Source of the DNA: Toxorhynchites rutilus septentrionalis
Lineage: Eukaryota; Arthropoda; Insecta; Diptera; Culicidae
DNA length: 64,000 bases
Direction: 5' to 3'
Assembly: GCF_029784135.1 (NCBI RefSeq)
Contig: NC_073744.1
Location: forward strand, 74,751,935 to 74,815,934
The position numbers and the translations under genes were made by a program. Under the pieces are notes generated by a model that was not told the origin of the DNA, searched no databases, and saw only the letters and a program-made list of their open reading frames with translations. Positions 21,201-30,239 of the stretch are shown here, one piece after another. Position 1 is the first letter of the stretch. Every line of letters begins with the position of its first letter.

Positions 21201-22278
21201 AGAACGTGCTCGTTCATGAGCTTTACTGCACTTGTCAGCCTGCGGGAATGCTGCAACTTCGGGATCCTGGGGCGCGACAATGGGTCTGTGTCGCGGAACT
21301 GTGAGATCGCCTCGTCGTAGTGGAAGACCAGATCGCGTAGTAGTTGTTGATCTGGCTGTGGGTCTTCCGGCTCAGGGGGTTGTAGTACTGTGGCCTCCAC
21401 TGGTGCTGATTCGCGTGCCCCACTCGCGAATGAATTGCTCAGCCGTACTGAACTTCGTCTCGACACATCGCTTGCTCTGTTGTTCCTGGAGCTTATTTCT
21501 CTCTGCACCTGCTGCTTGATCTCGTCGATTTGCGTTTGGGAGAGCATGTTGTTGCGTACTATCGCTCTACGCCTCGCGTTCATCGCGTTCTGATCAAGCC
21601 TCCCGACGAACTCTGGATACGCTTCCTCGAACATTGTTAGTATTCGAGGGCGACCGCTCATGTCCGTCTCCAAAGCAGTGCAGATGTAATAGGCGCGGAT
21701 CACGAATTCATTCATTTCGTGTGTCCACATGATCCGGCGCCTAGTGGTACCCACAAGTGTGGACGACTGTCGTCTGGCAGTCGCAACACGTCTCGTAGGC
21801 GCAGCGTTTCTTGGGTGATGTCGATGGCTGCTGTTTCCGTGTGGCGGTAGCTCTTCGGGTTGAACCCGGCTGGTGGCCCGCTCTTGCACATCGCCCTCCA
21901 GCCGCTGGCCGCTCGCTCTTACGCCCGTTCCAGGACCAGCTCCAGTTCGGGGACCCTCCTCGGGTGATCGCATTCTAATTACTCTTCGTGAACGTAGCTC
22001 CATTTTCTGGGTGTATCTCCTTTGCCCGGGAGACAGCGGGTTGGCAAGGCCTCCATGACCCGGGAGGCCTTCCCCGGGAGAGATATAGCGCTCTGACTCG
22101 CTCGCACCCCCTCACTTAGCCACTTTCGACACCCGTTCTCGGAGCCAAGACCAGGTGTGTGTTTCCAGTTCACGCCCGATCTAAAAATGTCGTCATATGA
22201 TCTTCGTGGAGGCGTGAGATAGGAACATTTGAGACCAACAGGCAGGCTCCTACCCTATGTTGATCCCCATTTGAGAAC

Positions 22279-22282
<4 letters not shown>
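18207..22282 (-). mobile_element. R4/Dong-like retrotransposon, copy 3 of 3 (5'-most)
   Basis: The first unit on the minus strand. Its tail is 10 A (T18207-18216), and the junction to copy 2 is identical to the copy 2/copy 1 junction. Its 5' end (about 22280) directly follows the 44 nt poly(A) of the L1/Tx1-like element (T22283-22326). It lacks the octamer ATCCCCCA found at the other two 5' junctions. Confidence 0.9.
18341..22003 (-). CDS. R4/Dong-like reverse transcriptase with restriction-like endonuclease, copy 3
   Basis: Intact 1220-residue ORF essentially identical to copy 2. The RT core (AYIDYRKAYDS, FYMDDLKVYA), the CCHC knuckle and the RPD...D endonuclease signature are all present. 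Known biology of the class: the protein nicks a preferred target and reverse-transcribes its own RNA there. The location at a poly(A) tract suggests an A-rich target, which is inference. Three open ORFs imply recent activity or recent amplification. Confidence 0.92.
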   Translation of the reverse strand: MELRSRRVIRMRSPEEGPRTGAGPGTGVRASGQRLEGDVQERATSRVQPEELPPHGNSSHRHHPRNAAPTRRVATARRQSSTLVGTTRRRIMWTHEMNEFVIRAYYICTALETDMSGRPRILTMFEEAYPEFVGRLDQNAMNARRRAIVRNNMLSQTQIDEIKQQVQREISSRNNRASDVSRRSSVRLSNSFASGARESAPVEATVLQPPEPEDPQPDQQLLRDLVFHYDEAISQFRDTDPLSRPRIPKLQHSRRLTSAVKLMNEHVLPLHLVDAENMEELQLKVYCAAVATAKSLGYRIRPRGGLLQHLRERREPPWRRRLEQRILNKRAAIGRLMAYKRGNRSAKLCRQVAVIVRPTEPRQLGAHQLTEKLDTLVQQLSVLTKRLKRYSDSAKRQEQNRMFRDNEKAFYDHISDEKPDYREGLPDISDVTNFWAGIWETPVQHRDGQMWLRREEESCGEIGEMPAIIVEENDVREASRYLRNWAAPGPDGVQNFWHKKLTVAHQKIAECFNKVLRDPHNLPEFATRGVTFLLPKDSNTLNPSKYRPITCLSSLYKILSSIITAKVSAHCEQHHIIAEEQKGCRKNTHGCKDQAIIDAAIVGQAVYNQRNLSMAYIDYRKAYDSIPHSFLVRVLELYKIDPVVVRFLQHAMRQWSTSLHLSDGENVLQSRTLQIKRGIFQGDSFSPLWFCLALNPLSRTLNRNGHGYKIRYGDGAHEEVTHTFYMDDLKVYADSRQRLGVAIRVVEDISRDICMEFGLDKCRCVHLLKGQLTESGGYEVYDGEFIRDMVRGESYKYLGFRQLTGIRHSDIKTELRDKFLSRVNCVLRTFLNAGNKVRAINTFAVPLLTFSFGVVKWSKTNLEDLERRMRKAFKEAGMHHPQSALERVSLPRKEGGLGIVDISALCVAQVRQLREYFAERANQNALYRAVCAADRGYSALHLAQAEYQLNCNLQTVEEKIAAWKQKAVHGAHPHQLDRPHVDKAASNLWLTRGELSSVVEADMIAIQDRIMPTRNCRRYVWHQDVDDICRMCHQPGENIEHIMGGCPVLANAAYTERHNNVARIVHRQLALQCALLEDNVPNYRYLPAPVLENDRFKLYWDRTVLTDLSIHHNRPDIMVYDKSDRKVTIIDVAIPLNQNLEETHGRKICKYRPLAVELKELWGLREVPRIVPVVLSGTGIIPKTLLEALKVLNIEKELAGIQKSVILSTCAIVRQFLGQD

Positions 22283-22330
<48 letters not shown>

Positions 22331-22458
22331 ATACATATTTATTTCCAGTTATTTCCTAATTACAATATCCATAACTACTTACTACACTATTTACAAACAA
22401 ATATTGGTAAGTAACATACATAACATTCCTAGCTGTTCTCTTTCTTCATTCACACGTT

Positions 22459-25400
22459 TTACCAAAACGCATTGAGAGCCGAACTAAAGTGTCTTTCGAA
22501 TACTTTTCTGTTGTTCCAACGTATGTTACGTAAACGTCGGTGAAAATCAAACAAACTCCCGTTTTTGAAATGTCTTACATTATAATTAATTGCCTCTCCT
22601 ACTAGAAAAAGAGCTGCTTTTTTTCTATTATCTTTCCCTGATATGTCATCTGACAATACCTGCTCGGGTGTTCTATAGTTTAGTTTGAGTTTGATTTTAA
22701 CTATTTCTTCAATCCATTTCCATATTTTTCTTGCATCCGTGCATTTTTTTATCCTATGTATGTTATTATCAAGTTCACCACACTTTTCACATACATAACT
22801 TTCTAGACCATTAATTCTATGGTTGTACATTTTTACATCGTTAGGAATTATATCGTTAAAGACTTCATACAGTACAGATTTGGTTGCTGTTGATAAATAC
22901 TCTTTACTAATGTTCTCCCAGATTTGATTCCATCTTCTATGTGGATGCTTTTCTTGAATCTTATTGATTCCATCTGTTTTACTCAAAAACAAATAGTAAA
23001 ATTTGCGGCATGAATCAAAAAAAGGGTCATTTTTCAGCTCGTTCGCTTTTTTAATTAGCTGATTTGTGTTTGGAGTTATATTTTTCAGCGTGCGAGTTTG
23101 CATCAGAAAATGTTCACCAGCAACATGTCTGTTCAGATTAATCAAACAATTCACAAATAATGCTTTGGTTTTACTCTCTACGTCTACTAGGTTAAGTCCT
23201 CCTCTTTCAGGACATTTATATAGTTGGTTTCTGGCTACTTTATATATAGGGTTCCTAGCCCAAAGGAATCTTCCTGTTATTAATCTAATTTTAGCCAGAT
23301 GTTTATTTTCCATAGGCAAAATTTGAGAAATGTACCACAGTTTTGACAGGGTAAATACATTCAATATCCATGTTCTTTGCACTAAGTTAAGGTTCCTTGC
23401 AGAGTTTGTGAAAATTGTCGCCTGTATTTTCCTTATCAAATCGTCATAGTTACTGTTAATCATTGATTTATAATTAGATTCAACTATCATTCCTAAGATT
23501 TTAAGGTTTTTTTTCTCTTTTAATCGAGCGGGACCCATTTTGCATTCATTGAATCGAATAAATCCCGATTTTTTTAAATTCATCCTAATTTTTGCGAATT
23601 GAGAAAACTCTTCAATTGAACTAAGAGCTAAATCGAGCTCCTGTTCATTCCTGATCACCAATATCAGGTCGTCCGCGTATCCGAATAACTTGTAAAAATT
23701 ATCCATGATAAGAATACCATTCAAGTTTATGTACAAAGTTCTTATCAAAGGTTCAAGATACAACGAAAATAAAATCATTGACATAGGACATCCTTGTCTT
23801 ACCGACCGATTAATATAAACTTCTTCTGATAAAAATCCATTGATCAAAATTCTTGACGATGCATTTTTGTACACCATTTTCAGCAAGTTTATTATTTTTA
23901 CTGGAATTTTAAACTTATTCAAAATGTTCCACAAACACACGTGGCTCACTGAATCAAAGGCCTTTTCCAAATCAATAGCCATAAGAACAAATTTATATTT
24001 CTTCGATTGTTGCGCTTTGACTATTAGATTTCTAATTGCATCTAGATTGTTAACGCATGATTGGTTCTGTTTTCCTACGGTTTGTCCTACATCAAGTAAC
24101 GAATCCATCACCTTCGCAAATCTGTTTGCTATTATTTTCATCAGGATTTTATAGTCCGTATTCAATAAGCTTATTGGTCTGAAATTGTCTAGGTTTTTTG
24201 TATCTCCTTTCTTGTGAATGAGAGTTATTATTCCCGATGAAAAATTTTCCATTGGCTTTAAGCTGCCGGCCAAAAGACCATTGAACAACTTCAGTAAATC
24301 TCCTTTGAGAATCTCAAAATGGGTCGCATAAAACTCGTAACTTACTCCATCCGGACCAGGGGATTTTTTCTTGGTTGCATTTCTAATTATCATCTTAAGC
24401 TCATCCTCTTCAATAATATCAACCAAAGCATTTTGGCTGTCTTCATTCAAAAACTTTTGCACAGACTTCAACGCTAGGAAATCATCATAGTTAAGGCTTC
24501 GATCATCACTATTAGCGAAATTTTTCTTGAAAAATTCGGATGCTGTTTTTGTTGGTGTCAAAAGGTCGTTATCCTTAGCATTGAAGGATACTGAATTTTG
24601 AAACTTGGCGCTTTTCGAAACTTGAAAAATGCTTACTTTTTCTTCTTCCAGAAGTGACGCTTCATTACAGCGATTTGCATAATATTTGAGTCGGCTTTGC
24701 TCAACTTCCATCATTCTAGACTTGATAATTCCTAGCTCAACATCTACGTTCTCCCCTGATTGTTGTTTTTCAATGCAGTGAAATAACTTTGCATTTAAAC
24801 TTCGTTTAAGTGTTGAGATCTTGTTGTTGAAGTTGATTGATTTCGTTTTATAAAATTGTCTGACCTTCGCTTTAAAATCAATGCTCCACCATTCTGAAAA
24901 TTTATTTTGATACTTTTTCCGAAGTTTCAGTTTTTCATATTCTGTTTTGAAATCATTTGTTATGTTATCATCATTCAAAAAAGCAGAATTGATTTTCCAA
25001 TAACCACGCCCGAATGGCGTGGGAGATTGACTACGTTCAATGCTAAATTGGAATCTTATCGCATGGTGATCAGAAAAGGGTACTGGTATGGTTTCAAATT
25101 TCGATACCTGATTTATAAATTCTATACTAGAGTAGAAACGGTCTAGACGCGAGGCTGATTCATTCCTAACGAAAGTGAACTTTCTGTTGTTAGGCCCATT
25201 GCACTCCAATTCAATATCTTTCAAAGCGAACAATCCTACTAATGACCGTAGTCCTTGACATATATTGTATGCTCGATTCTTTGTGTCTTTCTCGTCTACA
25301 ACACAATTGAAATCTCCTCCCAACACGTGAAATTTTGCTGTCGTTTTATTAAAATGTACAGCAATTTTGTTACGGAAAAGATCATCTCGCTCTGCGCGAT

Positions 25401-25719
25401 ATTGACTGCCCGAATGTCCATAAACATTTATAAAATTAACATCCCCGATTTCTATTGATACAATTCTTCCGGTGGGATCAAAAAGTGGCGCTGAAGCCCC
25501 TATCGCCTTTCGCACTAGTATGGCAGTGCCTTTGTTATATTCGCTGATATTAACGTATGCCACATATTGTGGCAAAAACGAAAAATTCTCAAATTGTACC
25601 TCCTGAATAAACAAAACGTCAAGATCTGATGCGATAACAAAATCTTTTAGAAGGTGTTTTTTCGAAAGAATCTCTATCGCGTTTATGTTAATAGAAGCTA
25701 CTTTCCTGATGTAGTTCAT
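22459..25719 (-). CDS. L1/Tx1-like ORF2: AP endonuclease and reverse transcriptase
   Basis: Uninterrupted ORF of about 1086 residues from ATG 25719 (MNYIRKVASIN). The frame is open slightly further upstream but without another ATG. The N-terminal apurinic-type endonuclease shows FIQEVQ, NVYGHSG, GGDFNCV, SRLDRFY and FSDHHAI. RT motifs follow: KSPGPDGVSYEFY, FRPISLLNTDYKIL, AIDLEKAFDSVSH, SVRQGCPMSMILF and FGYADDLILV. A C-terminal CX2CX7HX4C knuckle (CEKCGELDNNIHRIKKC) lies in the last fifth. LLNTDYKIL and the RT layout fit the L1/Tx1 group. All catalytic motifs are intact, so activity is plausible. The ATG lies 26 bases after the ORF1 stop, compatible with reinitiation on one RNA. Confidence 0.92.
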   Translation of the reverse strand: MNYIRKVASININAIEILSKKHLLKDFVIASDLDVLFIQEVQFENFSFLPQYVAYVNISEYNKGTAILVRKAIGASAPLFDPTGRIVSIEIGDVNFINVYGHSGSQYRAERDDLFRNKIAVHFNKTTAKFHVLGGDFNCVVDEKDTKNRAYNICQGLRSLVGLFALKDIELECNGPNNRKFTFVRNESASRLDRFYSSIEFINQVSKFETIPVPFSDHHAIRFQFSIERSQSPTPFGRGYWKINSAFLNDDNITNDFKTEYEKLKLRKKYQNKFSEWWSIDFKAKVRQFYKTKSINFNNKISTLKRSLNAKLFHCIEKQQSGENVDVELGIIKSRMMEVEQSRLKYYANRCNEASLLEEEKVSIFQVSKSAKFQNSVSFNAKDNDLLTPTKTASEFFKKNFANSDDRSLNYDDFLALKSVQKFLNEDSQNALVDIIEEDELKMIIRNATKKKSPGPDGVSYEFYATHFEILKGDLLKLFNGLLAGSLKPMENFSSGIITLIHKKGDTKNLDNFRPISLLNTDYKILMKIIANRFAKVMDSLLDVGQTVGKQNQSCVNNLDAIRNLIVKAQQSKKYKFVLMAIDLEKAFDSVSHVCLWNILNKFKIPVKIINLLKMVYKNASSRILINGFLSEEVYINRSVRQGCPMSMILFSLYLEPLIRTLYINLNGILIMDNFYKLFGYADDLILVIRNEQELDLALSSIEEFSQFAKIRMNLKKSGFIRFNECKMGPARLKEKKNLKILGMIVESNYKSMINSNYDDLIRKIQATIFTNSARNLNLVQRTWILNVFTLSKLWYISQILPMENKHLAKIRLITGRFLWARNPIYKVARNQLYKCPERGGLNLVDVESKTKALFVNCLINLNRHVAGEHFLMQTRTLKNITPNTNQLIKKANELKNDPFFDSCRKFYYLFLSKTDGINKIQEKHPHRRWNQIWENISKEYLSTATKSVLYEVFNDIIPNDVKMYNHRINGLESYVCEKCGELDNNIHRIKKCTDARKIWKWIEEIVKIKLKLNYRTPEQVLSDDISGKDNRKKAALFLVGEAINYNVRHFKNGSLFDFHRRLRNIRWNNRKVFERHFSSALNAFW

Positions 25720-25745
25720 GGCTGGATTAGACAATGATCTCACTC

Positions 25746-26879
25746 TTACCGCTTTCCTCCACGTTTTCCACTCGTATTCTTGTGAGTGACTGCACTCCCA
25801 CCTTTTCCGCTACTATCCTTCTTAGTCACCTCTTTCACCTTCGTAAGGGTTTGGATAATATCCAGTATGCTTTCCTCATCGCCAGATGCAGTGCTGTTGT
25901 TCTTTGTACGTTTTTGCAAACTCTTTGTCTTACCCTGTTTTACCTGTTCATCATTTGAATCGTCCGATGCTGATCGTGATGCTACCAATGCTCGTTTTGT
26001 TCCGATGGTAGACTCGTTCTTACTGTCGTCGATTACCATTATGTCGCTTTGCTCACCTTCATCATTTGCAGTGATGTTTTCTCCAAAACACACAGATCCT
26101 TCGCTGAAAACCGATTGGTTGGTTCCAACCGACGAAATCACCGGTTTCTGAAGTTCCTTAATATTTTCAATCTTCCTAGCCTGCTCAAGTCGTTGCGCCA
26201 AAATACCTGCACCGGATGCAACCTTTGCATATAGTAGTGGTCCTTGTTCTGTAGAATCTCCTTCATGTGTCACCGAACTGATTTCCGCTCTGTCTACGTG
26301 GTTGCCTTCCTGAAGCTGAGGGCAGTTGACTTTCAGGTGGTCATCTGCCTTACAGTGGAAGCACCGATTCTTGAATCCTTCATAGTAAATTCGTGCCTTG
26401 CTGTTCCGGATGTAAAGGGATGCAGGAATCTGCTTCTGGATATCCATGTACACTCCGCGAATTCCTGAGTAGACATCGAATTCACATTCAGTTGGAAATT
26501 TCTCTCTCACCTGCTTCCCAATTTTCCCATATCGAGTCAGTACTCGTTCAATTTCGTCATCGCTAACTTCCGGAGGAAGGTTGAAAATTCGTACGTATTT
26601 GTATGTTCCTCCTGCTACCGACATTTTCACCTGTACCGTTGATCCATCGTTATATTCGAAAGTGTGTACTTCTGGATTATACAAAACAGCGTCGTTAAAC
26701 GCGTCTGCAGTTTTGAAACGGATGTAAACCCTTTTTTCATCGGCATTCCTGTAGCACGTGTCCATATTCGTCCGATCTGCAGTCAGTTTCTTACCAAAAC
26801 GGCTCATCTCAAACAAAGACGGTCCCGAGGCATCCTTTGGGAATTCGAACATCAGTGTGTTCTTCTTTGTTGATTCCAT
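25746..26879 (-). CDS. L1/Tx1-like ORF1: nucleic-acid-binding protein with one zinc knuckle
   Basis: A 377-residue ORF starting at ATG 26879. An RRM-like or Gag-like segment (YKYVRIFNLPPEVSDDEIERVL) spans about residues 90-120. A single CX2CX4HX4C knuckle, CFHCKADDHLKVNC, lies near residue 193. The C-terminal third is charged, Ser/Lys-rich and low-complexity. Such proteins coat the element RNA and form the ribonucleoprotein. It lies immediately 5' of ORF2 and ends with TAA at 25746-25748. Confidence 0.85.
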   Translation of the reverse strand: MESTKKNTLMFEFPKDASGPSLFEMSRFGKKLTADRTNMDTCYRNADEKRVYIRFKTADAFNDAVLYNPEVHTFEYNDGSTVQVKMSVAGGTYKYVRIFNLPPEVSDDEIERVLTRYGKIGKQVREKFPTECEFDVYSGIRGVYMDIQKQIPASLYIRNSKARIYYEGFKNRCFHCKADDHLKVNCPQLQEGNHVDRAEISSVTHEGDSTEQGPLLYAKVASGAGILAQRLEQARKIENIKELQKPVISSVGTNQSVFSEGSVCFGENITANDEGEQSDIMVIDDSKNESTIGTKRALVASRSASDDSNDEQVKQGKTKSLQKRTKNNSTASGDEESILDIIQTLTKVKEVTKKDSSGKGGSAVTHKNTSGKRGGKR

Positions 26880-27011
26880 TCTTTAAACTCAATACACAAT
26901 TGAGAGTTCCGTTTTATTGTTAGTGAACAAAGCCTACTGTTCACACAATTCGCAAATAATCACCAGTGATTCGATTGTGCGTCCTCTTCTGATGAAATCT
27001 ACTGGTCAACT

Positions 27012-27237
27012 GTATTAAGATGCACATTCAGTATTTTTTCAAATTTTTACCTCGGAACTTTGGAGGATGGCGTGAAATAAACGAAAAAGTACGTTTTTCA
27101 CTATAGATCCTGCGTCAAACCACATAGGGGTTCAAATAAACCGCCAAAATTTCTTATTTAATATACTTTACAATATTTGCCATACAGCTAGTGATTTGGT
27201 TTGGGGGCACTTTTTACTCCCTTACCCGGCCTGGCCC
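27012..27237 (+). mobile_element. Foldback MITE, right part
   Basis: Continues the MITE broken at 10021: AAGATGCACATTCAGTATTTT, GAGGATGGCGTGAAATAAACG and CACTATAGATCCTGCGTCAAA, ending TTACCCGGCCTGGCCC at 27237. That terminus is the inverse of the left end at 8589. Confidence 0.85.
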
Positions 27238-27500
27238 TTTGACTCTATTTGCTTGATTCATTCTCGAGTGATGCAGAAAATTGTGTTTCATTTGTATGGA
27301 AGCCCCCCTTTAGAGAGGTGGAACGAGTGTTGAACCACATTAGAAACGTTTCGTGTCTCCTAAAACCTTCACATGTCAAATTTGGCTCCATTTGCTTGAT
27401 TAGTTATGCAATTATGCAGAAATTTGTGTTTCATTTGTTTTTATATATCCTTGTAATTGTAGCGGAATGTTATGCAGGGAATGTATAGGACTTTATAAAA
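27238..27500 (+). repeat. Dispersed repeat with ~143 bp units, right part
   Basis: Resumes the series interrupted at 8588: TTTGACTCTATTTGCTTGATT, CATTTGTATGGAAGCCCCCC and AACGTTTCGTGTCTCC. About 1.3 further units follow, then an AT-rich end at about 27500. Confidence 0.65.
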
Positions 27501-27756
27501 ATCAATAAAAATCATTATTCAACTTCAAAAAAAAAAGCACAAATTTAATTTTCGGAATTATATTACGTCTGCAACTAAATTCTCGGTGTTTGCCCATTGA
27601 TGACTCCAGCAGTAAGTCCTGGTTGATTCGAACATATTCAAAACGTCATGAACCAAGCTTAGACATATAAAAGAAGAAAACGACGACTGAACATATCGAG
27701 AGTTCCAAAGTTTACAAAGGTGCCCAAGGTGCCACTAAGTGACACATCATGCATGC

Positions 27757-28258
27757 TGTGAATGGTTCCGTTGTCTCAAAGACGGTGATATTGATGTTGA
27801 CGACCATCCGCGACAAAATCAGATTAAACACCTTCGATGTGGCCGAATTGAAGGCATGGCTTCAATATTAGAAATTGTCCGTCAATCGATTTCCAAGCGA
27901 TTGCATGCGTTGTGAACGAATGAAAAGCAAAGAACTTGGGTTCCTTATGATTTGAAGCCAAGGGACAAGAAAGTCCTAGGGACTACCCGGTCATGCCTCA
28001 ACGTCGTAGACTCGATCAAATATTCACTTTGCTTTATGCTTAGTGTTTGGTCAATCGGCTGATGAGGCCGAAGAAACAAAATAATCACTGGGGAATGGGA
28101 TCGAATTCAATTGATGCGATCGAGCCAAACATTGAGCGACGAACGGTCCCAAACGAGAAGTGGCTCTGAAAAGAGATTCTACAGCATGACAACGCTCGGC
28201 TTCATTTTGTCAACCCCGTTAAAATCTGCTCTGAAACACCCAAATGAGAAGTCCTACC
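27757..28258 (+). pseudogene. mariner transposase relic, internally deleted
   Basis: Fragments of a mariner-family (Tc1/mariner superfamily) transposase are readable. At 27757-27825: CEWFRCLKDGDIDVDDHPRQ, the helix-turn-helix region. At 27880-27970: ISKRLHAL, stop, TNEKQRTWVPYDLKPRD, which matches the SKRLKAM/WVPYELKPRD type motif. At 28125-28258: RRTVPNEKWL, stop, KEILQHDNARLHF, containing the second catalytic Asp region (HDNARPH in living members). Stops, frameshifts and a central deletion make it non-functional. Confidence 0.85.
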
Positions 28259-28299
28259 AGGCCCGCCAAATTCCACGAATGCGCCATCTGAATTGTTAA

Positions 28300-28558
28300 C
28301 GTTAACGTCAAACCTAAATGTCGGGGGTTCGGGTTCGATTCCCGTTCTGGTCGGGGGAATTTTTCGTCAAAGAAATTTCCTCCATCTTGCACTGTGGTCA
28401 CGCGTATTTCTAGAGCTTGCCACTCAGAATGCATTTAACGCGTGTTATTTGGCATAGAAATCTCAACGAAGTACTAATAAAAATGACGCAAGCAATACTA
28501 CGTTGAGACGGCGAAATTCCTCTACGAACGTTATTGCCATTTAAGAAGAAGAAGATCA
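28300..28558 (+). mobile_element. tRNA-derived SINE
   Basis: The B box GGTTCGATTCC lies at 28332-28342, followed by CGTTCTGGTCGGGGGAATTT, TCCTCCATCTTGCACTGTGG and TAATAAAAATGACGCAAG. It ends in AAGAAGAAGAAG. The A box is missing or decayed. Its inverted relative is at 45214-45420 and a tail fragment is at 60470-60562. This is the layout of mosquito tRNA-related SINEs; it depends on LINE machinery for movement. Confidence 0.8.
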
Positions 28559-29209
28559 ATATATTTTTCCAAATGTAGGATACCTTTTGATATCAAGAAA
28601 TTAGAACGAAATTTTACGAACCTGTTAGCATTAATAACAATTTGAAACCATGAATGTAAACTTTTTAAAATGTGTTGGGCTAAAACAATGTTTTTTACCT
28701 ATTTGCTTATAAATATTCTGTATTTGCATTATTCTCTTCCTGAAAAACTCTCCTCCATCCAACTTGGTTCTGGGCTTGTTCATACGCTATAGCAATTCTT
28801 CATTTACCGTCTGTGCTCTACCATAGAAAGTCGTAATTTAAATTGTTCATATGATAATGAAAATTTGATGATTTTAGATAGTTTCCATAATAAGTTCATA
28901 GTTTCAAAAAAACGGAGAGGGGTTAGGTGGAGTACTAATCGGTTAGTATTTGAAATAACTGTTTCAAGCCATGAAACTACCAAGCCATAAATTCGACAGT
29001 TTAAAATCATCAAATTTCTCAGTCATAGTGGACCAAGTCTCTGAAAAATATACTCAAAGTAGACCAAGAAGACATAGCCAACCGCAAAACCCTCTTGATT
29101 GACGTTAAGAGGTTTTTTGTTTATAATAATATAACTACACAACTTTGTTAAAGAGTTACTAAGAGCTGTAAAAATTATAGGAGGTTGTGTCCAAGACACG
29201 ACCGCATTC
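28559..29209. other. No gene seen
   Basis: AT-rich sequence with no supported feature. The minus-strand open frame 28804-29013 shows no domain. Confidence 0.4.
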
Positions 29210-30005
29210 TTGACGTAGAACTACGCTGTTATTTGGTTCAAGTCCTCCGCTTTGCGCTCTTCTCAACAAAATCCCTTTCTACAGTGATAGACATTCGTTT
29301 AGCCGCACTTGAAAAAAAACAGTGGTAGTATATTTAAGTAAATTTTATTGAAAGGACGTGCGTCACAATCACACACACACAAGGCGGCATCGGTGGATAT
29401 AAACATTCAAACGTCGTTTTTTCCCGAGACATATGAAAAAATAGCAAAAATACTTGGGAATGTTCAATTTACAAGATAAATATTACATGTGCAACGTAAG
29501 AAGTTGGTCAGATTAGTGATTTACGTAGAATTCAAAAGAATGGCGAAAGGTATTCTATTGACGGAAGAGGGGCGGAAAATAATAAAGATATTCAGTGAAC
29601 GCGTCTAAAGTTTGCCTCAGCGAGATTCAATATTTATGCTCTAGGCAAATATTCCCCTTCGTTCTTTTTCTTCCCTTCTTTGCTCACGGAGACTTCAAGT
29701 CATTCCCCTTCGTTGATCGCCGAGAAGTTGCTCGTTATTGACGGCATGGGTAGGGAAGCTCATAAATGACGAATGTATGGGAAAATGGAACTGCTTCAAG
29801 TTTTCATCAATTTAAATCATTTATCCACCTGAGAATTGTATTATATAGCATAAAAACAAATCTTAGGGAATTTCCGATTCGTATGGAATGTAAATCGTCA
29901 AAATCCGTTTCGACAAAAATAGTTATTAACGTTAACTTTATTTCATAAAAACGTGACCCGTTTTCTGATTTGGCACCCTTAATGAAATACGTAGTTCTAC
30001 GTTAA
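29210..30005. repeat. Dispersed repeats bounded by two GACGTAG-type near-palindromes
   Basis: TTGACGTAGAACTACG at 29210-29225 and TACGTAGTTCTACG at 29989-30002 bracket a segment. Parts of that segment recur at 3650-4075 (CGCTCTTCTCAACA) and at 5400-5720 (CAAATCTTAGGGAATTTCCG at 29857). The bracketed layout suggests the palindrome marks repeat edges. Confidence 0.55.
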
Positions 30006-30239
30006 AAAATAATTCGGGAGAATGATTCAAAGCTACTAGTACTACACAGCTTCAAACTATGAGTTTGATTTACTCGAAATCATAAATATGTTACTTAGTC
30101 CGGTCTGACTGAACACCGGCCATTTGCGGTATCACCATTCAGATTATCAAAGTGCTGCTGCCATCTGCTAATCACCTTGCTTTCGTTTGTAAGGAGGTTC
30201 CTTCCACATCCCTGTATATGTCGACTTGTGGCACATAGT

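Larger units (their letters stand above)
22283..27011 (-). mobile_element. L1/Tx1-like non-LTR retrotransposon, apparently full length
   Basis: On the minus strand: a ~130 bp 5' leader (27011-26880), ORF1, ORF2, a ~130 bp 3' UTR with GGAAATAAATATG just before the end, and a 44 nt poly(A) (T22283-22326). It lies inside the foldback MITE. The MITE reads ...GATACACCGTA up to 10021 and resumes GTATTAAGATGCACATTCAG at about 27013. The uninterrupted form, seen at about 9575, is ACACCGTAGTAAGATGCAC. Any target duplication is at most a few bases (GTA). Confidence 0.85.

Noticed and set aside
25720..25743. ORF2 of the L1-like element starting at 25743
   Set aside because: The codon there is GTG; the first ATG in frame is 25719.
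28332..28342. A tRNA gene at the B-box sequence
   Set aside because: No matching A box, anticodon arm or acceptor stem; the context and copies show a SINE.
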